Below are positions 7,236-15,336 of a DNA stretch of 22,454 nt, in pieces. Position numbers and translations under genes: made by a program. The notes under the pieces were generated by a model that worked only from the letters and a program-made list of their open reading frames with translations, made no database searches and was not told the origin of the DNA. This stretch comes from Pseudopedobacter sp038237895 (GTDB lineage Bacteria; Bacteroidota; Bacteroidia; Sphingobacteriales; Sphingobacteriaceae), in contig JBBRYE010000055.1 in NCBI GenBank assembly GCA_038237895.1, positions 1-22,454 of the forward strand, given 5' to 3'. The first letter of the stretch is position 1. Each line of letters begins with the position of its first letter.

Positions 7236-9197
7236 CTAAACATCAATCTTAGCATATTTTGCATTTTTCTCAATAAACTCTCTACGAGGAGCAACTTCAT
7301 CGCCCATTAACATAGAGAAAATATGATCAGATTCTGCTGCATTATCAATAGTAACTTGTTTAAGCGTTCTTGTTTCAGGGTTTAAAGTAGTTTCCCAAAG
7401 TTGCTCTGCATTCATCTCTCCCAAACCTTTATAACGTTGTATGTGTACGCTATCTTCTTTTCCAGCACCTTTTAAACGTTGCACTGCAATATCACGTTGT
7501 GTATCATTCCAGCAATATTCAAATTCTTTACCTTTTTTAACCTGATATAAAGGAGGAGCAGCAATGTAAACATTACCAAACTCAATTAAATCCTTCATAT
7601 ATCTAAAAAAGAAAGTCAGGATAAGGGTTGTAATGTGAGAACCATCAATATCCGCATCCGTCATGATGATGATTTTATGATACCTCAATTTATCAATATT
7701 TAGCTTCTTATCATCATCTACAGTTCCAATACTTACACCAAGAGCAGTAAATATATTTTTTATCTCGTCGTTCTCGTAGATTTTATGCTCCATCGCTTTT
7801 TCTACGTTTAATATTTTACCTTTTAAAGGCAAAATAGCTTGGAAATCACGATTACGACCTTGTTTTGCCGTTCCACCTGCAGAATCTCCCTCGACTAAGT
7901 ATAACTCACAAGCATAAGGGTCTTTGTTAGCACAATCGGCAAGTTTTCCTGGCAAACCAGAACCTCCCATTACGTTTTTGCGCTGCACCATTTCCCTGGC
8001 TTTACGAGCAGCCGCTCTGGCTGTAGCTGCAAGAATTACCTTACCAACAATCAGCTTTGCTTCTCTGGGGTTTTCTTCTAAAAAGTTACCCAAAGCTTCA
8101 CCAACTGCAATATCAACAGCACCGGTTACTTCATTGTTTCCTAATTTAGTTTTTGTTTGTCCTTCAAATTGTGGCTCTTGCACTTTTACAGAAATAACGG
8201 CCGTTAAACCTTCTCTAAAGTCATCTCCGGTAATCTCAATTTTCAAGTTTTTTAATAAACCAGATTTATCTGCGTAAGATTTTAAAGTACGTGTTAAACC
8301 ACGTCTAAAGCCAGCAATATGGGTTCCACCTTCAACCGTGTTAATGTTGTTTACATAAGAATGTACATTTTCGCTGTAAGAATTATTATAAGTAAAAGCC
8401 AGCTCTACTGGAATTCCATTTTTTTCTCCCTCTATATAAATTGGTTCAGGGATTAAAGCAGTACGAGTATCATCAAGGTAACGTACAAACTCTCTTAAGC
8501 CGCCTTCGCTATAGAAAAATTCTGAAACAAAAGAACCATCTTCATTAGTTTCACGCTCATCCGTTAAGGTTAATTTAATTCCTTTATTTAAGAAAGCTAA
8601 TTCTCTTAATCTTCCTGCTAAAGTATCAAACTTATATTCAGTAGTTTGTGTAAAAATACTATCATCTGGAGTAAAAGTTATAATTGTACCTGTATCAGTA
8701 CAAGTTCCAACTTCTTTAACATCGTATTGTGGTTTACCGCAAGAATATTCTTGCATATAAATTTTACCATCTCTACTGTGAATTTCTGCACTTAAATGAA
8801 TAGAAAGAGCATTTACACAACTTACACCCACACCATGTAAACCTCCAGAAACCTTGTAAGTATCTTTATCAAATTTACCACCGGCATGTAAAACGGTCAT
8901 TACTACTTCTAATGCCGATCGTTTTTCTTTGGTATGCATACCAGTTGGTATACCACGACCGTTATCTACAACTTTTATAGAGTTATCTTTTTGAATAGTA
9001 ACATATATATCTGTACAATAACCTGCTAAAGCCTCATCAATAGAGTTATCTACAACTTCATAAACTAAATGGTGTAAACCTTTAAAACCTGTATCGCCAA
9101 TATACATGGCCGGGCGTTTACGTACCGCTTCTAAACCTTCTAAAACCTGGATATTATCCGCCGAATAATTTGATTTGTCTTCCTGTTCTTCGCTCAT
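7236..9197 (-). CDS. gyrB: DNA gyrase subunit B
   Basis: The ATPase subunit of gyrase, which introduces negative supercoils with GyrA. The 653-residue product starts with the GHKL ATPase domain: E47 in YEVVDNSIDEA is the catalytic base, and VDNGRGIP (77-84) and GGLHGVGVSCVNALS (about 118-132) bind ATP. The transducer domain follows at about 220-400. The TOPRIM domain carries VEGDSAGG (435-442) and DADIDGSH (514-521), and the C-terminal QRYKGLGEMN block is near 600. EGDSAGG with Gly, and the length, favour GyrB over ParE. It stands alone, as gyrB often does in this phylum, with a terminator downstream. I found no convincing promoter in the 382-bp upstream gap. Confidence 0.97.
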   Translation of the reverse strand: MSEEQEDKSNYSADNIQVLEGLEAVRKRPAMYIGDTGFKGLHHLVYEVVDNSIDEALAGYCTDIYVTIQKDNSIKVVDNGRGIPTGMHTKEKRSALEVVMTVLHAGGKFDKDTYKVSGGLHGVGVSCVNALSIHLSAEIHSRDGKIYMQEYSCGKPQYDVKEVGTCTDTGTIITFTPDDSIFTQTTEYKFDTLAGRLRELAFLNKGIKLTLTDERETNEDGSFVSEFFYSEGGLREFVRYLDDTRTALIPEPIYIEGEKNGIPVELAFTYNNSYSENVHSYVNNINTVEGGTHIAGFRRGLTRTLKSYADKSGLLKNLKIEITGDDFREGLTAVISVKVQEPQFEGQTKTKLGNNEVTGAVDIAVGEALGNFLEENPREAKLIVGKVILAATARAAARKAREMVQRKNVMGGSGLPGKLADCANKDPYACELYLVEGDSAGGTAKQGRNRDFQAILPLKGKILNVEKAMEHKIYENDEIKNIFTALGVSIGTVDDDKKLNIDKLRYHKIIIMTDADIDGSHITTLILTFFFRYMKDLIEFGNVYIAAPPLYQVKKGKEFEYCWNDTQRDIAVQRLKGAGKEDSVHIQRYKGLGEMNAEQLWETTLNPETRTLKQVTIDNAAESDHIFSMLMGDEVAPRREFIEKNAKYAKIDV

Positions 9198-9579
9198 TTC
9201 TTAATTTAAGTCTTACCTGTAAAAATACGTTTTTAAAGGCATATACGGAAACTTGTGGAGAAAATTATGACTGTTTGGTTATGAGCTAGAGACATTTAAA
9301 TTATTTGTTTTTTCTTTTAAAAATTAAAGTTTTAGAAGAAATTTATTTTGGCGTTTTAACACGCTATTCACTATATCTTTTTTTACCATTTGTTTTATGG
9401 CAAGAGCAAAAAAAGGATGCCGTTCCTATCGTTAACGCTCGCAATTAACAAAGACTTAAGTAAAAAAATCTCTTCTAGGTTAATTAATAATTTTAAAACA
9501 TACCAGTATAGTAACCTTCTTATTTTTCTTTCGTACAAAACCACAACAATAAAATATTAAGCACAATAAAATTATTAAA
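9198..9579. other. Intergenic gap between divergent gyrB and the FG-GAP lipoprotein gene
   Basis: This 382-bp gap must carry two divergent promoters, but no exact TAnnTTTG box with a partner is present on either strand. The best minus-strand candidate for gyrB is TATTTTTA at 9220-9227 and the best plus-strand candidate is TATTTTTC at 9521-9528, each with one mismatch and no clear -33. The only composition anomaly is a G+C-rich patch near 9415-9442. No tRNA, no small ORF of note and no terminator were found. Confidence 0.6.
9415..9442. repeat. Possible intergenic repeat fragment (G+C-rich patch)
   Basis: A 28-bp stretch that includes GGATGCCGTTCC and a CGTTAACG palindrome is about 57 percent G+C, surrounded by sequence with a far lower G+C content. 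It is not in a recognisable ORF and does not form a terminator. It resembles short intergenic repeats I remember from Pedobacter-like genomes, but only one copy is in the window, so its repeat status is unproven. Confidence 0.3.
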
Positions 9580-11070
9580 ATGAAAAAGTACTTTTACTTT
9601 CTATATGTATTAATTGCCCTCTTTATTACATCATGCAATACCGAGCAGTTACCCGCAGTTTCACCATTTTCTTCAGAAAAAGATTTAATAGAATTCAATT
9701 TCTTAAAGGTTAATAATCCTGTTTTAGATAAAGATTACAAAGCTTTTATAGATGGTGCAAACGTATCTATCGAAATGCCTAAAGGCATCAATTTAAAGGC
9801 ATTAATTCCAACTTTTAAAATCTCAGACAAAGCAACTCTAAAAATTGGTGATGTTGCCTTAGAAAGCGATAAAACACCAATAGATTTAACTCAAACGGTT
9901 ACTATAAGTGTAGTTGCACAAAATTTTAAAGAGATAAAAAAATACTTTCCTAGCGTTTTACTAATTGGCATTACACCTAATTCAAAAATTAATGCAACAA
10001 CTTCCTATCAAAATTATGTTGCTAATAAACTTTATATTGATTTATCTGAAGTAATGCCTACTACATTTTTCAAAGGTAATTATACTAAAGATGCTTATAT
10101 AGGAAGAGCTTACGCAGATTTTGACAAAGATGGCGATATTGATGTGATTGCAGCAAACGCAAATCCGTATGGAGTTAATGGTGTAGATGTAGAGTATTTT
10201 AAAAACAATACTTTTTCATTTGATAAAGATCAAAGTGTTTTTACTGGTGGCGCACCAAAAATGCTAAACGCTAAAAAAATAATCGTTGCAGATTTAAATA
10301 ACGATGGCTGGTTAGATGTAATTATCTCAGGGACTGGTTTTGATAGGAGTCCTTTTGCAGGCGAAACAGTTAAAATTTTAATGAATAAAAATGGAAAGTT
10401 TGAGACAAAAGATTTAGGCATAAAAGCAGAATATTATGGTTCTGTAACTGCTGGAGATATTGATAATGATGGAGATATAGATTTATTTGTGACTTCCAAC
10501 CAATCAACAAGTAAATTTTTACTTAACGACGGAAACGGTAACTTTAGTTACGATAAAGATATTTATCCAAATTCATTTTATAACGTAAGGTATTTTGTAT
10601 CGGAATTATATGATATTAATGGAGATGGCTATTTAGATTTAATAACTGCCGGTAACGAGCAATTAGATGCTAAGAGTATGGTTTTATTTGGCAACGCAAG
10701 CGGGAATTACATCACAAGTAGAATGGCAAACTTACCAAAGGTTGATGGTTTTGGTGTGGTGGTAGATGTTGACTTTATAGACTATGATAAAGACGGTAAA
10801 ATGGATTTATTAGTAACCCGTACCGGAGATGGAAGTAGTACACAAGGATATTATAAAGGTTATTATTTACAACTTTTGAAAAATAATGGAACTTCTTTTG
10901 AAGATGTGACTAAAAATATTTTAATAGGAAATAGTGATAGTGCTGCGACTTATATCAATTGGATAAGAGTTCAAGATGTAGATGGAGATGGAGATTTAGA
11001 CATCACTACTGATGATAAATCTTATAGATTAGAATGGATTAATAACGGAGGAATTTTTACAAAGAAATAG
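9580..11070 (+). CDS. FG-GAP/VCBS repeat lipoprotein
   Basis: A 496-residue surface or periplasmic lipoprotein. The signal peptide ends in the lipobox ITSC with lipidated C19. Residues about 30-128 form a beta-rich, DUF5018/PKD-like domain. Six calcium-binding DxDxDGxxD-type repeats follow at 180-188, 238-246, 293-301, 345-353, 401-409 and 466-474 (for example DFDKDGDID and DVDGDGDLD). These are typical of FG-GAP/VCBS beta-propellers, in which each repeat forms one blade with a Ca2+ loop. Such proteins bind partners or polysaccharides at the cell surface; no catalytic motif is seen. It is a single-gene unit with a strong terminator 22 bp after the stop. No SusC/SusD pair is adjacent. Confidence 0.88.
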   Translation: MKKYFYFLYVLIALFITSCNTEQLPAVSPFSSEKDLIEFNFLKVNNPVLDKDYKAFIDGANVSIEMPKGINLKALIPTFKISDKATLKIGDVALESDKTPIDLTQTVTISVVAQNFKEIKKYFPSVLLIGITPNSKINATTSYQNYVANKLYIDLSEVMPTTFFKGNYTKDAYIGRAYADFDKDGDIDVIAANANPYGVNGVDVEYFKNNTFSFDKDQSVFTGGAPKMLNAKKIIVADLNNDGWLDVIISGTGFDRSPFAGETVKILMNKNGKFETKDLGIKAEYYGSVTAGDIDNDGDIDLFVTSNQSTSKFLLNDGNGNFSYDKDIYPNSFYNVRYFVSELYDINGDGYLDLITAGNEQLDAKSMVLFGNASGNYITSRMANLPKVDGFGVVVDVDFIDYDKDGKMDLLVTRTGDGSSTQGYYKGYYLQLLKNNGTSFEDVTKNILIGNSDSAATYINWIRVQDVDGDGDLDITTDDKSYRLEWINNGGIFTKK

Positions 11071-11092
11071 TTAATTGTTGGTTATAGTGATA

Positions 11093-11124
11093 AGCAGGTA
11101 AGATTTTTCTTACCTGCTTTTTTT
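11093..11124 (+). terminator. Rho-independent terminator of the FG-GAP lipoprotein gene
   Basis: A perfect 11-bp stem (11093-11103 with 11108-11118, core GCAGGTAAGA) closes a TTTT loop and is followed by a seven-T run to 11124. It lies 22 bp after the stop codon. Confidence 0.93.
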
Positions 11125-11238
11125 GTTTTAACTTTTTATTAAAACAGGCATAAGTCTATAATTAGATTGTTTTTTATCTTTAAGCGTTGCGGTCTTAGAT
11201 CTATCTTCCTAAAGAGAATTAATTTGTTAATTTTAAAC

Positions 11239-12165
11239 ATGCAAAACAAGGCAATTGATTTAGAAGATTTGGTAAGCTTTGGCAATTTGGAGCTGTTGGC
11301 ACAGCAAATTGTTGAAGGTTTTATCACTGGTTTGCATAAAAGTCCTTTCCATGGTTTTTCTGTGGAATTTGCAGAACATCGTTTATATAACGAAGGTGAT
11401 TCTATTAAAAATATCGACTGGAAACTATTTGCCAGAACCGACAAATTATTTGTTAAACGATTTGAAGAAGAAACCAATTTAAGATGTCAAATTTTAATTG
11501 ATCATTCTGCATCAATGTTATATCCAGAAAAAGGATTAAACAAATTTCAGTTTTCTTGTTTATCAGCAGCGGCAATTATTAATCTTTTAAAAAAGCAAAG
11601 AGATGCTTTTGGAGTGAGCCTTTTTGCTGAGGAAATAGAATTTCATACGCCTACAAAATCAACAACGGTACACCAAAAGTATATTTTGAATGAGCTAAAT
11701 AATATTTTGGAGATAAAGACGGAGACCAATAAAAAAACAGAAATTGTTAAAAATTTACATTTAATAGCCGAGCAAATTCATAAACGTTCTTTAGTGGTAC
11801 TTTTTTCAGATTTATTCCAAAATACGCTTGATGGAGATGGTTTGGAGGAAATATTTGAGGCTATTCAGCATTTAAAATATCTTAAAAACGAAGTTATCAT
11901 TTTTAACATTCATGATAAAAAACATGAGTTAGATTTTGATTTTGAAAATCGCCCTTATCATTTTATCGATTTAGAAACCAACGAACAAATAAAGTTGAAT
12001 CCAAATCAATTTAAAGAAATGTACACTACTAAAATGAACGGATTTAAAAAGGAGATAGCTTTAAAGTGTGCCCAATTTAAAATTGATTTGATTGACGCTA
12101 ATTTAGAAGATGGATTTTATCCTGTATTAAATGCTTGGTTAATTAAAAGAAATGGAATGAGTTAA
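11239..12165 (+). CDS. DUF58 domain protein with von Willebrand A-like fold
   Basis: A 308-residue cytoplasmic protein counted from the ATG at 11239, which places DLEDLVSFGNLELLA just after the start as in relatives; an in-frame TTG 24 codons upstream is less likely. The DUF58 core reads HRLYNEGDSIKNIDWKLFART (about 58-78), then the MIDAS-like DxSxS motif in ILIDHSASM (about residues 89-97). DUF58 proteins usually sit next to a MoxR AAA ATPase and Bat proteins in Bacteroidota, where they are thought to act as chaperone-like partners. Here MoxR is absent: the neighbours are an unrelated lipoprotein and a convergent antiporter. Its stop directly abuts the antiporter stop with no gap. Confidence 0.88.
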   Translation: MQNKAIDLEDLVSFGNLELLAQQIVEGFITGLHKSPFHGFSVEFAEHRLYNEGDSIKNIDWKLFARTDKLFVKRFEEETNLRCQILIDHSASMLYPEKGLNKFQFSCLSAAAIINLLKKQRDAFGVSLFAEEIEFHTPTKSTTVHQKYILNELNNILEIKTETNKKTEIVKNLHLIAEQIHKRSLVVLFSDLFQNTLDGDGLEEIFEAIQHLKYLKNEVIIFNIHDKKHELDFDFENRPYHFIDLETNEQIKLNPNQFKEMYTTKMNGFKKEIALKCAQFKIDLIDANLEDGFYPVLNAWLIKRNGMS

Positions 12166-13401
12166 TTATCTAAAATTTAAACTTTTTGTAAACTTTCCGA
12201 TGGTTAAACCTTGTATCAAAATAGAAAAAGCAACTACAAAATAGGTAACGGAAACCCAAAGATCTTTGTCTAAATCTGGAGTTAACGATAAAGCTAAAGC
12301 TATAGAAATTCCGCCACGTAAACCTCCCCAGGTTAAAACCATTACCGTTTTGTGTTCAAATTTATCGGTAAACCTAATTAATAAAGAAGGGATTAAAACA
12401 GAAATATATCTTATTAATAAAATAATAAATATCATCGCAATTCCCACCCACATAAAGATTTGAATATCCTCTATAATCAACAATTCTAAACCTATCAAAA
12501 CAAAAAGTAAGGCGTTTAAAATATCATCAATCAATTCCCAAAACTTAGAGATATATTCAGTTGTTTCATCAGACATGGCAAACTTCTTACCGTGGTTTCC
12601 AACCAAAATCCCCGCTACAACCATTGCTAAAGGACCAGAAACATGGATCAGATTAGCTAAAGTATAACCACCCATCACAATTGCCAAAGTAATCATTACC
12701 TCAACTTTGTAATTATCAATGCTGCGCATTAACCTAAAACCAATATACCCAACGGTAAAACCTAATAGCATCCCACCAACTGCTTCTCTTAAAAAAAGCT
12801 TTCCAATTTCTAAAAAAGTAGGTATTTCTGGCGAACGGGCAGCTTCCCAAATTGTTATAAAAACCACCACTGCAACGCCATCATTAAAAAGAGATTCTCC
12901 TGCTATTTTTGTTTCTAAAGATTTAGGAACTGTAGTTTCTTTTAATATTCCTAAAACAGCAATAGGATCGGTAGGAGAGATTAAAGAGCCAAATAGTAAG
13001 CAATTAACATAAGAAATATTAAAGCCAAAAAAAGGCAAAATGTAAAAGGCTATAGTACCCACTAAAAAGGTAGAAAGCACAACGCTTACAGTACTAAAAA
13101 CCATTACAGGTACTTTTTGCTTTTTTAAATCATCTATATTTATGTGTATAGCTCCCGCAAAAAGCATAAAACTTAGCATAGACCCAAGTACAAGTTCAGA
13201 AAAATCAAAACTCTTTATGAATACAGTAACATCGCTTAATGCAGAATGAAAAAACCTACCTGTAATAACTAATAAAATAGAGCTTACCAAAGCGATAAGC
13301 ATTAAACCTATAGAAGCTGGGAGTTTTAAATATCTAAAATTACAATATGCAAATAGAGCTGATAAAACGATAAGAATAGAAAAGGTGTGGTATAAACTCA
13401 T
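12166..13401 (-). CDS. CPA1-family Na+/H+ antiporter (NhaP-like)
   Basis: A 411-residue inner-membrane monovalent cation/proton antiporter with about 12-13 hydrophobic segments across its whole length. The CPA1 signatures are present: SPTDPIAVL (142-150, with T144-D145-P146 in the unwound helix) and GESLFNDGVAVVVF (about 168-181), in which N173-D174 form the ND ion-binding pair. A GGLRGGIS block lies near residue 365. Family members export Na+ or K+ for protons and support pH and salt homeostasis. There is no long cytoplasmic C-terminal domain, unlike plant-type NHX or NhaP2 proteins with RCK modules. The gene is monocistronic and its 3' end abuts the DUF58 gene. Confidence 0.92.
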   Translation of the reverse strand: MSLYHTFSILIVLSALFAYCNFRYLKLPASIGLMLIALVSSILLVITGRFFHSALSDVTVFIKSFDFSELVLGSMLSFMLFAGAIHINIDDLKKQKVPVMVFSTVSVVLSTFLVGTIAFYILPFFGFNISYVNCLLFGSLISPTDPIAVLGILKETTVPKSLETKIAGESLFNDGVAVVVFITIWEAARSPEIPTFLEIGKLFLREAVGGMLLGFTVGYIGFRLMRSIDNYKVEVMITLAIVMGGYTLANLIHVSGPLAMVVAGILVGNHGKKFAMSDETTEYISKFWELIDDILNALLFVLIGLELLIIEDIQIFMWVGIAMIFIILLIRYISVLIPSLLIRFTDKFEHKTVMVLTWGGLRGGISIALALSLTPDLDKDLWVSVTYFVVAFSILIQGLTIGKFTKSLNFR

Positions 13402-13554
13402 TTGCTCTAAAAAGATGTAATGTTATTAATCGAATGTGGTATCGTTTTTTTTGCCTTATAAATGTCAAGGACTAGAAATAAGAATAATCTTAATGTAAAT
13501 AATAACAAATATCGTGAAATTTACTAATGCTTTTTATAAAGAAATTATTTCAAT

Positions 13555-13586
13555 AAAAAAGCACCTACCCAAACAGGCAGATGCTT
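13555..13586 (-). terminator. Rho-independent terminator of the YD-like lipoprotein gene
   Basis: On the minus strand an 11-bp stem (13586-13576 with 13569-13559), in which two positions are G-T wobbles, is followed by six T's at 13560-13555. It lies 24 bp after the stop of the lipoprotein gene. Confidence 0.85.
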
Positions 13587-13609
13587 ACTTTATAAAATTA
13601 AGGTTAATA

Positions 13610-14485
13610 CTATTTACAATTTAGTGTTAAATTATAAGCTGCATTACTACTGTTTGTGCTTCCGCCATTTTGTTTATATGAACTGGTTTCTAATGCTTTT
13701 TTAGGTTTTCCGTTTGTATCATATTCATAAGTATATAAAGTTTGGTCTGAATAATTGTTAGTGGTTCCGTTATAAATATCTATTGAGGAAGAGTTGTTGC
13801 TTTTAATTAAATGTTTAGATTGCTTGCCGTACAGAAAGCTATAAAAATCATATTCCCCAATTTGATTACCTAAATTTATAATATTTTCTTTATCAGTATA
13901 ATATTCAAATTTAGTAGAGCGAGTATATGAGTTAACTCCATTTTTTTCTGAGCTAGATACTTCTGATAAGTCACCATTATTATAACTAAAATTATCTGTA
14001 GAGGTACTTGTATTAGAAGGATTTTTAGGATCATTAGAAGTTTTTTTAAATAATCCATTTACTTTAATCAAATAACCATTAGCATCATATTCATAGGTAT
14101 AAGTATCATCATAAGTTATAGTAAAGTTGTTATTAGTGGAGCTTTCAGTATAAGTTTCTTTAACAATACGTCCGTTTAATGTTTCATAACCTTGTTGTCC
14201 ATCGGCAATACCGTTTCCTTTAAATCGCTTTTCAGTGATGGTGTTTGTTCCATAATCAAAAGTTTGATACCTATTCAAAACCTTATCCTTAAATTCTTCA
14301 ATTTTTACAACTTTATTTTCGGTATTGTAAGTGTAAACAATTAATTCTCCTTGATTATCATCAATAGTTTTTATAAAGCAACCTGTCAATGGTATGTCAG
14401 GGACATTATTTGCTGGATTCTCATCTTTTTTACAACCGGTCACAACTGTTAATGCTAAAAAGGCAATAAGTAATATTTTTTTCAT
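13610..14485 (-). CDS. Uncharacterised lipoprotein with YD-like repeats
   Basis: A 291-residue protein counted from the ATG at 14485; a TTG eight codons upstream falls inside the -7 promoter element and is rejected. A lipoprotein signal ends at C18 (VVTGC). The mature part is rich in Thr, Asn, Ser and Tyr and has spaced motifs of the form Y-x-Y-D-x-N-G-x (YEYDANGYLIK, YTYEYDTNGKPKK and weaker copies such as YTYNTENKVVK), like the beta-hairpin units of YD/RHS-type or DUF4595-like proteins. No enzymatic motif is seen. It is probably anchored to the outer membrane, facing the periplasm or surface. It is transcribed divergently from the PAS-LuxR gene, and the shared gap holds two palindromes, so control by that regulator is likely. 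Confidence 0.78.
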   Translation of the reverse strand: MKKILLIAFLALTVVTGCKKDENPANNVPDIPLTGCFIKTIDDNQGELIVYTYNTENKVVKIEEFKDKVLNRYQTFDYGTNTITEKRFKGNGIADGQQGYETLNGRIVKETYTESSTNNNFTITYDDTYTYEYDANGYLIKVNGLFKKTSNDPKNPSNTSTSTDNFSYNNGDLSEVSSSEKNGVNSYTRSTKFEYYTDKENIINLGNQIGEYDFYSFLYGKQSKHLIKSNNSSSIDIYNGTTNNYSDQTLYTYEYDTNGKPKKALETSSYKQNGGSTNSSNAAYNLTLNCK

Positions 14486-14506
14486 AATTATTAAATTTAG
14501 TAAGAC

Positions 14507-14537
14507 CAAAAGTACTCGTACAGGATTTGAGATAAAA
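14507..14537 (-). promoter_or_regulatory. Promoter of the YD-like lipoprotein gene
   Basis: On the minus strand TACTTTTG (14514-14507) is an exact match to the Bacteroidota -7 element. Nineteen bases upstream only TTTT (14537-14534) occupies the -33 position, so this half is weak. A weak -33 just next to a palindromic operator fits an activator-dependent promoter. The predicted start is near 14503, about 18 nt before the ATG. Confidence 0.6.
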
Positions 14538-14553
14538 TACCCTTTTTCTGGTA
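14538..14553. promoter_or_regulatory. Operator candidate 1, TACC-N8-GGTA palindrome
   Basis: A 16-bp palindrome with TACC and GGTA arms 8 bp apart, flanked by further symmetric A/T (AAAA at 14534-14537 and TTTT at 14554-14557). It can be read as two inverted heptamers separated by 2 bp, the 7-2-7 geometry of NarL/LuxR-type helix-turn-helix dimers. Its centre is about 42 bp upstream of the inferred lipoprotein transcription start. Confidence 0.65.
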
Positions 14554-14563
14554 TTTTAAAAAA

Positions 14564-14579
14564 TACCCATTATTAGGTA
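14564..14579. promoter_or_regulatory. Operator candidate 2, TACC-N8-GGTA palindrome
   Basis: A second 16-bp palindrome of the same form, 26 bp centre to centre from the first. The left heptamer TACCCAT matches the E. coli NarL heptamer consensus TACYYMT, and the right half is its near inverse. It lies between the divergent lipoprotein and PAS-LuxR genes, 49 bp from the regulator's start codon. Confidence 0.65.
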
Positions 14580-14627
14580 TGATTTGATTTCTTTTTTACT
14601 GATTTTAGCAGAACCTAAGTCCTTAAT

Positions 14628-15302
14628 ATGATTGATTTTGAAATCGAAATTAAAAAGAAGATTGAGGAAGTGGCAGATCATGCACACCTATCTCCTTGTG
14701 TCAATATTGTACATCTTATTAAGGATGCCTCAGTGGTTTGGATGTGTAATAAAGGACTTTCTCAGCTAAATATCTCTTTAAATGAACTGACAAAAATGAG
14801 CGCAGAAACTTATTATAGTCGCTTTTTTAATATTGATGATGCAAATGATATCAACCCAAAAATTTTAGGTTTATTAGAGCGAAACAATGATGATGAAACT
14901 GTTTCTTTTTTTCAACAAGTAAGGGTAAACCACCATACCAAGTGGACTTGGCATATCAGTAGTACAAAAATTTTATATAGGGATAAAAGCAACGTTCCAA
15001 TATTAATAATAACGCAGTCAATGCCTATTGACGGTATGCATATTTTTGCGCAAAAAGCAGCAAGAATATTAGAAGAGAATAATTTCTTAAGAGAAAATTA
15101 TCACTTATTTACTAAATTAACTAACAGAGAAAAGGAAATCTTAAAACATTTAGCAAAAGGAGAAAGTTCTATAGATTGTGGTAAAAGTTTGTTTATTTCG
15201 CCACAAACTGTTGATACGCATCGTAAGAATATTCGAAAAAAATTAAGAACTAACTCTTTTCAAGAATTATCAAAATACGCAAGGTCTTTCGATCTGATCT
15301 AA
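14628..15302 (+). CDS. PAS-LuxR family transcriptional regulator
   Basis: A 224-residue cytoplasmic regulator. Residues about 25-132 look like a PAS fold: VVWMCNKGLSQLNIS, then a beta-rich end with KWTWHISSTKILYRDK and PILIITQSM. No phosphoacceptor receiver domain is present. The C-terminus (161-222) is a LuxR/GerE helix-turn-helix beginning LTNREKEILKHLAKGESS, with the recognition helix SPQTVDTHRKNIRKKL at 191-206. It probably senses a small ligand or partner through PAS rather than being phosphorylated. The gene is divergent from the YD-like lipoprotein gene across a gap with two LuxR-type palindromes, which points to control of that gene and perhaps of itself. No good -7 box is seen before its own start. 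Confidence 0.87.
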   Translation: MIDFEIEIKKKIEEVADHAHLSPCVNIVHLIKDASVVWMCNKGLSQLNISLNELTKMSAETYYSRFFNIDDANDINPKILGLLERNNDDETVSFFQQVRVNHHTKWTWHISSTKILYRDKSNVPILIITQSMPIDGMHIFAQKAARILEENNFLRENYHLFTKLTNREKEILKHLAKGESSIDCGKSLFISPQTVDTHRKNIRKKLRTNSFQELSKYARSFDLI

Positions 15303-15324
15303 ATAACCAAGATATATTTTTTGT

Positions 15325-15332
15325 TAAATTTG
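15325..15332 (+). promoter_or_regulatory. -7 promoter element of the VF530-family gene
   Basis: TAAATTTG matches TAnnTTTG exactly and lies 4 bp before the ATG at 15337, predicting a start at about 15336 and thus a leaderless mRNA. No TTG is found at the -33 position, so support is partial. Confidence 0.4.
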
Positions 15333-15336
15333 TTGG

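Noticed and set aside
7924..8277. 117-residue open frame antisense to gyrB
   Set aside because: It lies entirely inside the conserved gyrB coding region, has no start context or family similarity, and arises from the codon usage of the real gene.
7236..9197. Possibility that the topoisomerase gene is parE
   Set aside because: The EGDSAGG motif, the overall length of 653 residues and the YKGLGEMN block favour GyrB; no gyrA/parC neighbour argues otherwise.
11139..11477. 112-residue minus-strand frame antisense to the DUF58 gene
   Set aside because: It is a shadow of the DUF58 reading frame with no recognisable motif.
12719..13012. 97-residue plus-strand frame opposite the antiporter gene
   Set aside because: The minus-strand gene has clear CPA1 motifs; the plus frame is low in complexity and without similarity.
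13876..14058. 60-residue minus-strand frame within the YD-like lipoprotein gene
   Set aside because: It is an out-of-frame, Leu/Ile-rich shadow of the lipoprotein coding region.
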